Shown here piece after piece: positions 24,747-32,523 of a DNA stretch of 36,984 nt. Each line of letters starts with the position of its first letter. Position 1 is the first letter of the stretch. The notes beneath the pieces were generated by a model. The model did not search any database. It was given only the letters and a program-made list of their open reading frames with translations, and was not told where the DNA came from. Source of the stretch: JBOGWA01 sp050693155 (lineage in GTDB: Bacteria; Actinomycetota; UBA4738; CALAEC01). A program made the translations under genes and the position numbers. The stretch covers positions 1 to 36,984 of the forward strand of contig JBOGWA010000125.1 of assembly GCA_050693155.1 (NCBI GenBank), given 5' to 3'.

Positions 24747-26032
24747 CCAGCGGCGATTGGTTCGGCATCCTGGGCGTCTTCGTCTTGATCTTCCTATCGG
24801 CGATCTTTGCGGCCGCCGAGACATCCATCACCCGCGTGACCCGCGTGCGCGCTTACCGTCTTCGCGACGAGGGAAAGCGGGGCGCGGTTTCGCTGGTCAA
24901 GATCGCGGAGAGTCCACCTCCCTATCTCAACGTGGTCCTGCTCCTGACGCTTGCTGTGCATCTGGCCGGGACGACCATCGCCGCCATCATCGCAGTGAGG
25001 CGGATCGGCGAATTGGGTGAGCTGGTGGCGACCGTTGCCATGACGTTCCTGCTGTTCGTGCTCGCGGAGGTGACGCCGAAGACGTTTGCCGTCCTTCAGA
25101 CCGACCGGGTGGCCCTTCGCCTTGCGCCGATGACGGTGGCGCTGACAAGGCTCTTCGGCCCCCTCGCGAAAGGCCTCATCACGTTGGCGAACTTGATCAT
25201 GCCGGGCAAGGGGCTGCCGGAGGGGCCGTTCGTGACCGAGGAGGAGATCAAGTCGATGGCCGAGGTGGCCTCCGAGGAAGAGGAGATCGAGGAAGAGGAA
25301 AAGGAGCTCATTCATTCGATCTTCGAGTTCGGCGACACCGTGGTCCGCGAGGTGATGGTTCCGCGCCCCGACATGGTCACGATCGAAAACGACGCGTCCC
25401 TGAACGACGTGCTGGATCTCGTCATCAAACACGGCTTCTCTCGAATCCCCGTACACAAGGGAGAGCTCGAAGAGATCGTCGGCATCGTCTACGCGAAGGA
25501 CGTGCTCCGGAGACTCCACGGACGAAGAACGACGAGAGGGCGCCGGGCGACCTCGCTCTCGACGGTCATGCGTGATCCCTACTTCGTCCCGGAGTCGAAG
25601 AAGGTCGCCGAGCTCCTCCGAGAGATGCAGCAGGCGAAGGTCCACCTGGCGGTCGTCGTTGACGAGTACGGGTCTGTCACCGGGCTCGTCACGCTCGAAG
25701 ACCTGCTCGAGGAGATCGTCGGAGAGATAGCCGACGAGTACGACCGCGAAGAGCCGAACGTGGAGCCGATCGGCGACGATCGGTACCTCGTCAACGCCAA
25801 GCTCCCCGTCGACGAGCTGAACGAGCTTCTGGACGTTTCGCTCCCGAACGAAGAGTGGGACACGGTGGGAGGGCTCATGATGGGGATTCTCGGACGGCTC
25901 CCGAGCCAGGGTGAAGCCGTCAACTTCGAGCAGATCCGGTTCACCGCCGAGCGTGTCCAAGGTCGGCGAATCGCGAAGATCAAGATCGAGCGAGTCTCCG
26001 GCGACGGTCAGGTGGAGGCCGTCTCTGACTAG
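24743..26032 (+). CDS. HlyC/CorC family membrane protein with CNNM and CBS domains
   Basis: A 429-residue protein: CNNM/DUF21 transmembrane domain (residues about 1-180, with FLSAIFAAAETSITRVTRVRA and LLFVLAEVTPKTFAV), an acidic stretch (EVASEEEEIEEEEKELIHSIFEFGDTVVREVMVPRPDM), two CBS domains (about 200-325; IPVHKGELEEIVGIVYAKDVL and LAVVVDEYGSVTGLVTLEDLLEEIVGEIADEYD), and a C-terminal CorC_HlyC domain (YLVNAKLPVDELNELL). Such proteins are linked to Mg2+ or Co2+ transport or resistance; the older haemolysin name is not functional evidence. GTG at 24743 overlaps the ybeY stop (GTGA). A longer frame exists upstream without similarity. Confidence 0.93.
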   Translation: MTSGDWFGILGVFVLIFLSAIFAAAETSITRVTRVRAYRLRDEGKRGAVSLVKIAESPPPYLNVVLLLTLAVHLAGTTIAAIIAVRRIGELGELVATVAMTFLLFVLAEVTPKTFAVLQTDRVALRLAPMTVALTRLFGPLAKGLITLANLIMPGKGLPEGPFVTEEEIKSMAEVASEEEEIEEEEKELIHSIFEFGDTVVREVMVPRPDMVTIENDASLNDVLDLVIKHGFSRIPVHKGELEEIVGIVYAKDVLRRLHGRRTTRGRRATSLSTVMRDPYFVPESKKVAELLREMQQAKVHLAVVVDEYGSVTGLVTLEDLLEEIVGEIADEYDREEPNVEPIGDDRYLVNAKLPVDELNELLDVSLPNEEWDTVGGLMMGILGRLPSQGEAVNFEQIRFTAERVQGRRIAKIKIERVSGDGQVEAVSD

Positions 26033-26435
26033 TCCGAGTCCCGAACAGGTAGAGCAGCTCATCCAAGCGGCGCGCGCTGTTCGGGAACGCGCCTACGCCC
26101 CATACAGCGGGTTCAACGTGGGCGCCGCCGTCCTGGCGGAGGACGGCGCGATCTACGCGGGGTGCAATGTCGAGAACGCCTCGTATCCACTCTCGGTGTG
26201 CGCCGAACGATCGGCGGTCCAGCGAGCGGTGGGGGAGGGCGCCGGGCGACTCGTCGCGGTCGCGGTCGTCGGTTCCGCCGACGCCCCAACCTGGCCATGT
26301 GGAGGATGCCGGCAGGTGCTCCACGAGTTCGGCCCCGACATGCTCGTCATCGCCGAGGGTCCGAATGGCGCTCGGGAGGAACGGAAGCTCCAGGAGCTCC
26401 TCCCCGTGGCGTTCGGACCCGAGAACCTCCCCTAA
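26025..26435 (+). CDS. cdd: cytidine deaminase, probably started at CTG
   Basis: About 136 residues. Deaminates cytidine and deoxycytidine in pyrimidine salvage. YAPYSGFNVGAAVLAEDG, GCNVENASYPLSVCAERSAV (zinc ligand Cys and catalytic Glu in CAE) and WPCGGCRQVLHEF (PCxxC zinc ligands) identify it. The frame has no ATG or TTG near the expected N-terminus. A CTG at 26025 gives a family-like start, sits 6 nt after GGTGGAGG, and overlaps the corC stop as CTGACTAG. The nearest GTG (25953) would add 24 unrelated residues and lies deep inside corC. The last 89 nt overlap the convergent cyclase-like gene. Confidence 0.9.
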   Translation: MTSPSPEQVEQLIQAARAVRERAYAPYSGFNVGAAVLAEDGAIYAGCNVENASYPLSVCAERSAVQRAVGEGAGRLVAVAVVGSADAPTWPCGGCRQVLHEFGPDMLVIAEGPNGAREERKLQELLPVAFGPENLP

Positions 26436-28383
26436 CGGGGAGTACCCACTCGATCGAGACGATCTCGAGCGGTTCGGCGATCCCTTCCACCTGAACAGAA
26501 CGGGCCTCGGAGAGCGGGAACCGCGAGTCCGCGGCCGTGTTGGACGTCGCCACGATCTCGTCTCCCGAGGCGGCCTCGGCCACCCGGGCGGCCTCGTGGA
26601 CGCCCTTCCCTCGGTAGGCACGGGCCGATCGCGTCGCCGTGGTCGTATGGAGGCCGATCCGGACCAGAGGCGCGAATCCCTGGCTCGTGCGCTGCTCGGC
26701 AAGGCGACGCTGCACAGCCACCGCACAGTCAATCGCGGCGGCAGCGCTCCTGAAGGCGACGAAGAAACCGTCTCCCGCATGGTCGACCTCCTCGCCCCCG
26801 TGCCCGGCGAAGAGCGAGCGAAGGGTCTCGTCGTGCCAGCGGATGAGATTCGTCCACGCCTCGTCGCCGATCGCCTCGAGCAGCGTCGTCGAACGGACGA
26901 TGTCGGTGAACATGAACGTCCGCTCGGCGCGGCTGCTCGCCGCGGCTGCCGCGGTCGCCCGGTCGCCGAGGAGCTCGTCGGCGAGCCGGAGGTCGGGAAT
27001 GGCGCCGAGCCGATCGAAGGTCTTGCGCGCGGCCTCGAAGTTGAGCACGGCGTCCTCCTCGTTTCCCTCCGCCCGAAAGGCTCGGCCGAGCAGCAATCTC
27101 GCCTGGGCGGACTCGTAGGGGGCGTTCACGTCCTTCCACAGCTGCCAGGCGCGACGGAGGGTCGTCACGGCGGCTCCGCTCTTCCCCTCGGCCAGCTCGA
27201 CCTGTCCGCGGGCCACCCCCGCATACGCGTGCATGGCCGTCGTCGCATATGTCTCCGCGACCGAGGCGAGCTCCTCCGCAGTCGCTCGGGCCCTGTCGAT
27301 CTCTCCCGCGACGACCGCGATCTCGACGTCTGCCGGCAGGAGCTGTGCCCGAGCAAGCCGGTCGAGGTTCTCGTTCGCAAGTGCCGCTCGGATCGCCGAT
27401 CGCGCCGCGGCGATGTTTCCCTGCGTGAGGCGCAGAAGCGCCAGGCCCGGCTCCGGTTCCCGACCGAGCTCGCTCGCCTGTCGGAAGGCCTCTTCGGCCG
27501 CCTCCAGATCGCCCATTCTCCGCCGGATCTCACCGATGTCGTAAAAGCCCTCGCCCGCGACCTCCGCCCAGAACTCTCCGAGCTCCTCGCATGCCCGCCG
27601 CGCCTCGGCCTCGGCTTCGGCCCAGGCGCCGCGGAGACGGACGATCTCCGCCCGGCGAACGCGACAGATGCCTGGAAAGCCGCTGATCGACTGCCGCTCG
27701 CACCATCGTTCGGCGGCCTCCGTCCACTCACCGGCTCGTCCGTAGTCCGCGAGGTCGCGGCAGATGTTGATCGCGTTGCAGTAGACGACTCCCGTGGGCC
27801 AGGGTCCGAGCTCACCGGAGACCGCCGCCACGACGACTTCCTCGAGCAGGGCGAAGCCTTCGTCCACGTCTCCCTTCCTGATGAGGATGCGGCCCCGGTC
27901 GTGGAGACCGAGCGCCTGGAGGTTCGCGTCGCCCACTCGCTCGCCGATCTCACGCGTGCGGTCGGCGAGCTCCAGGGCGGCCTCGAGGTCGCCTCGGCCG
28001 ACGGCGAGGCCCGTTTGCCGGCGGGCGAGATAGCCGTGATCCGGGGATTCGGGTTCATGCTCGAGGATTCGCTCGGCCCGGCTGAGCCATCCGGCCGAGA
28101 GCGATGGCGAGCCCTTGTGGTCGTAGTCGTAGGCCAGCTCGATTGCCACCCGCCCGGCACTTTGCGAATCGCCGGCCTGGCGGTAGGTGGCGAATGCGCG
28201 CTCCCGCGCGTCGATGGAAACGGCGAGGCGGCCCAGCCACCAGGCCGCCTCGCCCAGACGTTCCAACTCGTCGGAGCCGAGCCCACCCGAGCGGTCGGCT
28301 TCTTCGAGCAGCTCGAGCGCCTCCCTCCACGCATGGCGTTCCGATGCCTCGATCGCCGCTCCAGGGTTCGCTTTCTCACTCAT
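26347..28383 (-). CDS. TPR-repeat protein with C-terminal class III adenylate/guanylate cyclase-like domain
   Basis: About 678 residues. Residues 1 to about 475 are Ala/Glu-rich helical hairpins of TPR type (for example LEAALELADRTREIGERVGDANLQALGLHDRGRILIRKGDVDEGFALLEE). From about 488 comes a class III cyclase domain: RTFMFTDIVRST (metal Asp494), VDHAGDGFFVAF (metal Asp538) and YRGKGVHEAARVAEAASGDEIVAT (Arg600). The base-specifying Lys is Asp534 and the transition-state Asn is His596, so it may not be a standard adenylate cyclase. No membrane segment or ATPase is seen. ATG at 28383 is used; 28407 is possible. The 3' end runs 89 nt into cdd on the opposite strand. Confidence 0.88.
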   Translation of the reverse strand: MSEKANPGAAIEASERHAWREALELLEEADRSGGLGSDELERLGEAAWWLGRLAVSIDARERAFATYRQAGDSQSAGRVAIELAYDYDHKGSPSLSAGWLSRAERILEHEPESPDHGYLARRQTGLAVGRGDLEAALELADRTREIGERVGDANLQALGLHDRGRILIRKGDVDEGFALLEEVVVAAVSGELGPWPTGVVYCNAINICRDLADYGRAGEWTEAAERWCERQSISGFPGICRVRRAEIVRLRGAWAEAEAEARRACEELGEFWAEVAGEGFYDIGEIRRRMGDLEAAEEAFRQASELGREPEPGLALLRLTQGNIAAARSAIRAALANENLDRLARAQLLPADVEIAVVAGEIDRARATAEELASVAETYATTAMHAYAGVARGQVELAEGKSGAAVTTLRRAWQLWKDVNAPYESAQARLLLGRAFRAEGNEEDAVLNFEAARKTFDRLGAIPDLRLADELLGDRATAAAAASSRAERTFMFTDIVRSTTLLEAIGDEAWTNLIRWHDETLRSLFAGHGGEEVDHAGDGFFVAFRSAAAAIDCAVAVQRRLAEQRTSQGFAPLVRIGLHTTTATRSARAYRGKGVHEAARVAEAASGDEIVATSNTAADSRFPLSEARSVQVEGIAEPLEIVSIEWVLPVRGGSRVRTPRGGAPGASVPPERHSDPRR

Positions 28384-28438
28384 GAGGGCCTTCGGCGATT
28401 CTGCCATACAGGCGCGATGCCTATGTCTGTGAGTTGGC

Positions 28439-29737
28439 TCAGCCTCGAAGGCCGAAGAGTTCGCTCAGGTAGTCGTTGAGGAACACGCGGTCGGGATCGA
28501 CTTCCTCTCGAACTCGCAAGAAGTCGTCCCAGCGCGGATACCGTAGACGCAGGCTGTCGCTCGATTGCCAGTGCAGCTTGCCCCAGTGAGGGCGACCTTC
28601 GTAGCGGTCGAAGACCTCCTCGCAGGCGCGGAAGTACTCCTCGTACGGCATTCCCCGATACATGTGGACGGCGATGTAGGCGGAGGCCCGTTCGTAGGCG
28701 GGGGAGAGCCAGATCTCGTCGCCGGCCGCAAATCGGCACTCCACGGGAAAGTTCACGCGGAATCGGTGACGGTCGAAGAGCGCTCGGAGCTCGGCGAACG
28801 CGTCGAGGAACCGCTCGGCCGGGACGTTGTACTCCATCTCGTTGAAGCGGACGGCGCGCCTGGTTGCGAAAAAGCCGTGGGCCTCGGCGACTCCCCCCGA
28901 ATGGCCGACGAGGCGACCGCTCAGGCGGCTGATCGAGGGAGCCAGCCGCGGGATGAGTCGGCTGGCCTGAGAGGCCAGCCACAATGCGCCGTTCTCGAGA
29001 ATCACTTGCTGGGCGCGGAGCGCCAGCCCGGAACCGGCCGGAAGATCGGATGGGTTCGCGGTCTTCGCCTGCACGAAGGGCCCGTACGGGAACCAGAAGA
29101 ACTCGAAGTGGCGGTTCGCGCTGAGCCGTTCGGGAAGGTCGGCGAGCACGTCGTCCAGGCGGCGTCGCTCGGAGCGAAATCCGAGGCGATACGCGGGGAG
29201 CAGGCGGAGCCGAACCTTCGCCACGACGCCGAGAGCGCCGAGTGAGACCTGGGCGGCCTTGAAGAGGCCGGGGTGCTTCTCCGCCGAGCATTCCATGACC
29301 TCACCCGTTCCCGTCACGAGGGTGAGCCCCTGGACCTGCGTGGCGATGTTCCCGAGCTCCGCGCCGGTCCCGTGGGTGCCCGTCGAGATCGCCCCGGCAA
29401 GTGACTGGACGTCGATGTCGCCGAGGTTCTCCTGCGCGAGCCCATGGCGGAGCAGCTCCGGGCCGAGCGCATCGAGCTTCGTCCCGGCGCGGATCAGAGC
29501 GGTTCGCCGCTCAACGTCCACCGATTCGATGCCCTGGAAACCGTCGAGCGAGAGGAGAGTGTCGTCGGTCGCTACGAGGGGGGTGAATGAGTGCACGGAC
29601 CCGACGACGCGGAGCTTTCTGCCTTCCCGGCGGCACTCGGAGACGACCTCAGCGATCTCGTCAATGCTCCCGGGCGCGAGGACGCGATCCGGCCGCCACC
29701 GGACCGAGCCCGACCAGTTGCTCCATTCGCGCGCCAC
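28439..29737 (-). CDS. FAD-linked sugar-1,4-lactone oxidase (D-arabinono-1,4-lactone / L-gulonolactone oxidase family)
   Basis: A 432-residue flavoprotein. The N-terminal FAD-binding (PCMH) domain has RVVGSVHSFTPLVATDDTLLSLD, where the His is the usual covalent FAD site (the preceding Gly is Val here), and LAGAISTGTHGTG. The C-terminal aldonolactone-oxidase domain has FNEMEYNVPAE and the ending RPHWGKLHW. It oxidises aldonolactones or related sugar alcohols; the substrate cannot be fixed. GTG at 29737 has AGGAG 5 nt upstream, overlapping the TAG stop of the gene before it. The frame stays open far upstream, but only as a shadow of that gene. Confidence 0.9.
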   Translation of the reverse strand: MAREWSNWSGSVRWRPDRVLAPGSIDEIAEVVSECRREGRKLRVVGSVHSFTPLVATDDTLLSLDGFQGIESVDVERRTALIRAGTKLDALGPELLRHGLAQENLGDIDVQSLAGAISTGTHGTGAELGNIATQVQGLTLVTGTGEVMECSAEKHPGLFKAAQVSLGALGVVAKVRLRLLPAYRLGFRSERRRLDDVLADLPERLSANRHFEFFWFPYGPFVQAKTANPSDLPAGSGLALRAQQVILENGALWLASQASRLIPRLAPSISRLSGRLVGHSGGVAEAHGFFATRRAVRFNEMEYNVPAERFLDAFAELRALFDRHRFRVNFPVECRFAAGDEIWLSPAYERASAYIAVHMYRGMPYEEYFRACEEVFDRYEGRPHWGKLHWQSSDSLRLRYPRWDDFLRVREEVDPDRVFLNDYLSELFGLRG

Positions 29738-29745
29738 CGCCGCTC

Positions 29746-30954
29746 CTAGAGGAACGAGAGTCCGTCGCCTCGGTAGGTGGTGACCTCGTCGACCACGCGG
29801 CCTCCCGAGAGCACGAGGAGGTGGGTGAACCGCTCGCAGAGTTCCCCGGCCTTCGCGTGGCGAAGAAAGATCGGGTCGCCGAGCCGGAGCCGCTCCGGGC
29901 CTCGGTAGCGGATCGGCGTCTGGACCTCGCCTGTGCCCTCGGTCGGGAGGAGCCGGGCGCCATGCGGCAGGTACGGCTCGGGCTGCTTCTCCGGCCCGAC
30001 GGCTCCCGATGCGATGTAGCCGCCCCCGAGACAGGTGTAGATGTCGGGCGTCGGCTGGCGGACGATCTGGATGGCGAATCCGACGGCGGGCGCGTACCGG
30101 AAGTCGTCGTAGTGGTCGAACAGGGTTGGGGAGTAGAAGCCGGACCCGACCGTCACCTCTGTTACGACGTCTTCGGCCGAGGTGCTCGCAACGCTTCCCG
30201 TTCCCCCGCCGTTGACGAACCGGAGCGGCCCGACCTCCCGAACGGCTCGGACGACCGCGGCTCGGCGCGCGGCAACGCGGGATATCGACGCCTTCTTTAG
30301 ACGACGGACCAACGGGTTCTTGAGCGTCTGCCCGGGTATCCGGTCGGGCAGGCCGGCGACCTGTGCCTCGTAGCCCATGATTCCCTCGAGCGACAAGTGC
30401 TCCGAGGACGCGACCCACTGCGCCAACGTCGCGGCGCTCTTCGCGGTGCGAATCGGGGAGCGCCACACGCCGAAGCGAAGGCCCGGGAGATCGAGGCTCA
30501 TGTCGACGTCGATACACACGGGGATCGTGGAACTCTCACGGGCGGCGATCGCGTCGAGATGCTGGACGTGCTCGACGGAGTCGACCATGAGCGTGATGGA
30601 CTTCCCCGATGCGACCGCCCGGGCTACCGCGTCTACGTGAGTTGGCTCCCACGTGGGATACGCGACGAGGATGTCGTCGAACCCCCGATCGGCCAGGTGA
30701 ACCGCCTCGGGCGCCGTGTAACACATGAGGCCTTGAATCCGCGGGTCCGCGGCAAGGATGTGGCGCGTGATCGCCTCGCTTCGGATGGATTTCGTGGCGA
30801 CGCGAACGGTCGTCTGGCCGGCTCGCGCAACGATCTCTCGCAGGTTCTGGTCGAGGAGATCGCGATTGAGGTAGGCGAAGGGCATCGCGCGCCCCTCGAA
30901 GGCTCGCCGGTAGTCGGCGTAGTCGACCGATTCGCCGGCACCGGCGGCCGTCAT
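29746..30954 (-). CDS. PLP-dependent amino acid deaminase/aldolase (alanine-racemase-N / D-threonine aldolase-like)
   Basis: A 402-residue fold-type III PLP enzyme. AFAYLN-type opening (MPFAYLNRDLLDQNL), VRVATKSIRS with the PLP-binding Lys55, GLMCYTAPEAVHLADRGFDDILVAYP, IDVDMS and GGGTGSVAS match the actinobacterial amino acid deaminase/aldolase group related to D-threonine aldolase and D-serine dehydratase. The C-terminal part has LGGGYIASGAVGPEKQP. From family knowledge it likely cleaves or deaminates D-beta-hydroxy amino acids. ATG at 30954 is preferred; a -10-like TATCCT lies 9 nt upstream. The lactone oxidase follows after 8 nt, a pairing I recall from other actinobacteria. Confidence 0.85.
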   Translation of the reverse strand: MTAAGAGESVDYADYRRAFEGRAMPFAYLNRDLLDQNLREIVARAGQTTVRVATKSIRSEAITRHILAADPRIQGLMCYTAPEAVHLADRGFDDILVAYPTWEPTHVDAVARAVASGKSITLMVDSVEHVQHLDAIAARESSTIPVCIDVDMSLDLPGLRFGVWRSPIRTAKSAATLAQWVASSEHLSLEGIMGYEAQVAGLPDRIPGQTLKNPLVRRLKKASISRVAARRAAVVRAVREVGPLRFVNGGGTGSVASTSAEDVVTEVTVGSGFYSPTLFDHYDDFRYAPAVGFAIQIVRQPTPDIYTCLGGGYIASGAVGPEKQPEPYLPHGARLLPTEGTGEVQTPIRYRGPERLRLGDPIFLRHAKAGELCERFTHLLVLSGGRVVDEVTTYRGDGLSFL

Positions 30955-30963
30955 GAGACGGCT

Positions 30964-30969
30964 AGGATA
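30964..30969 (-). promoter_or_regulatory. candidate -10 box of the deaminase/aldolase gene
   Basis: TATCCT on the minus strand, 9 nt upstream of the ATG at 30954: the same hexamer and distance as at trpL. No good -35 box is seen. A near-leaderless mRNA is implied. On the plus strand the same bases read TAGGAT (30963-30968), a possible -10 for deoC. Confidence 0.4.
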
Positions 30970-30996
30970 GCGCGCACCGCCGATGCCCCCTCCGCG

Positions 30997-31770
30997 ATGA
31001 CCGACGCGCAAGAACGGATCAGTCTCGCGGTCAGGTGCCTGGACCTGACGTCACTCGAAGGCAAGGAGACCGAGCAACAGGTCATCGATCTCTGCCGGCG
31101 CGCCGCCGACCCCGCGTCTTTCGTGAAGAAGTACCGACCGCATCCCGACGAGGTTCCCCACGTGGCGGCGGTGGTGCTGTATCCGAAGTTCGTGGCGACC
31201 GCGGCCCAGGAATTGCGTGGCACTGGGGTTCGCGTCGCGAGCGTCGCCGGGTTCCCGACTCCCGGTCAGCCGCTCGACGCTCGGCTCGACGAGATCCGGG
31301 GAGCAATCGAGGATGGGGCGGACGAGATCGACATCGTTCTGCACCGGGCGCTCCTTCTCGCGGGCAAGCATGACGATGCTGCGGCCGAGATCGCGGCGGC
31401 GAAGGAGGTCTGCGGGGATCGGCTGCTGAAAGTTATCCTCGAGACCGGTGAGCTCGACCTCGAGCAGGCGCGGGAGGCGACCCTCCTCGCGGCGCGAGCG
31501 GGCGCCGACTTCGTGAAGACCTCGACGGGAAAAACGCGCGTGGGGGCGACTCCGGAGAAGGCACAGGTCATGATCGAAGCGGTCCGCGCCTATCGCCTCG
31601 AGACCGGTCGCCCGGTCGGCGTGAAGGTCTCGGGTGGGATCTCGGGCCCCGGAACGGCGCTCGAGTACATCGCCCTCGTCCAGGAGGGCCTTGGCGATGA
31701 GTGGCTCACGCCGGAACGGTTCCGCATCGGCGCCTCCGCCTTGCTCTTCAGTCTCGTCGCCCTGCTCTAG
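30997..31770 (+). CDS. deoC: deoxyribose-phosphate aldolase
   Basis: A 257-residue class I aldolase that splits 2-deoxyribose-5-phosphate into acetaldehyde and glyceraldehyde-3-phosphate in nucleoside catabolism. ADFVKTSTGK holds the Schiff-base Lys174, GVKVSGGIS the second Lys210, and ADEIDIVLHRALL the catalytic Asp112. ATG at 30997 is the start. It is divergent from the deaminase/aldolase gene across 42 nt and followed by recO after 9 nt. With cdd 4.6 kb away it suggests use of deoxynucleosides. Confidence 0.95.
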   Translation: MTDAQERISLAVRCLDLTSLEGKETEQQVIDLCRRAADPASFVKKYRPHPDEVPHVAAVVLYPKFVATAAQELRGTGVRVASVAGFPTPGQPLDARLDEIRGAIEDGADEIDIVLHRALLLAGKHDDAAAEIAAAKEVCGDRLLKVILETGELDLEQAREATLLAARAGADFVKTSTGKTRVGATPEKAQVMIEAVRAYRLETGRPVGVKVSGGISGPGTALEYIALVQEGLGDEWLTPERFRIGASALLFSLVALL

Positions 31771-31779
31771 CATTCTGTT

Positions 31780-32523
31780 GTGCCCCTCTACAAGGATCAG
31801 GGGATCGTCCTCGGCGCGATCAAACTGGGGGAGGCGGACAAGATCGTCACGATCCTCACCCAAGGCTCGGGGAAGGTCCGAGCGGTAGCGAAGGGACTCC
31901 GGCGGACAAAGAGCCGCTTCGGCGCCCGCCTTGAGCCGCTCACGCATGTGAACCTGATGCTTTACCGCGGGCGGAACCTCGACACCGTGACGCAGGCCGA
32001 CATCATCAATCCGTTCCGCGCGATTCGGGACGACTTCACGCTGTTCTCCGCCGGCGAGACGATGCTCGAAGCGGCCGAACGGGTGGCTGAGGACTACGAA
32101 CGCAACGTGCAGCTCTTCCTTCTGTTGCTGAACGGCCTCCGCGCGATCGAGACCGGGCCGAGCGATCCCGCAGCGGTCGCGGAGTCGTACCTGTTGAAGC
32201 TTCTCGCTCTCTCCGGGTTCGGGCCGAACCTCGGCGCCTGCGCGATCTGTGGGCGGACCGACGTGGGGCGGTTCTCGACCTCCCAGGGAGGGGCCGTCTG
32301 CGACGAGCACGCCGACCGCGACTCGGTGAAGGCGAACAAGGAGGCGCTTGCCTGGCTCGACGGCCTCGCCCGCGCCGAGCTCGAAGCGGCGGGGACGATG
32401 TCTCCCGCCGTCAGGGTCCGAAAGGAGGCGCGCGCTCTCCTTTACGCGTTCGCCGAGTACCACGTCGAGCGCAAGATCCGGAGCCTTCCGCACCTCGCCC
32501 GAACGACGCCTACCGCCACGTGA
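31780..32523 (+). CDS. recO: DNA repair protein RecO
   Basis: A 247-residue mediator that loads RecA with RecR in recombinational repair. The N-terminal OB fold (DQGIVLGAIKLGEADKIVTILTQGSGKVRAVAKGLRRTKSRFGARLEPLTHVNLMLYRGRNLDTVTQ) is typical, followed by the helical domain with LLALSGFGPNLGACAICGR. The zinc site is CAICGR and CDEH, with His in place of the usual last Cys. GTG at 31780 is the start. The stop overlaps uppS as GTGA. Confidence 0.95.
   Translation: MPLYKDQGIVLGAIKLGEADKIVTILTQGSGKVRAVAKGLRRTKSRFGARLEPLTHVNLMLYRGRNLDTVTQADIINPFRAIRDDFTLFSAGETMLEAAERVAEDYERNVQLFLLLLNGLRAIETGPSDPAAVAESYLLKLLALSGFGPNLGACAICGRTDVGRFSTSQGGAVCDEHADRDSVKANKEALAWLDGLARAELEAAGTMSPAVRVRKEARALLYAFAEYHVERKIRSLPHLARTTPTAT

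Noticed and set aside
26167..28479. A 770-codon plus-strand open frame
   Set aside because: Antisense shadow of the TPR-cyclase gene and part of cdd; composition is typical of a complementary-strand frame.
29738..30517. A 260-codon N-terminal extension of the lactone oxidase frame
   Set aside because: It is an out-of-frame shadow of the deaminase/aldolase gene. A strong ribosome site and the family N-terminus place the start at 29737.
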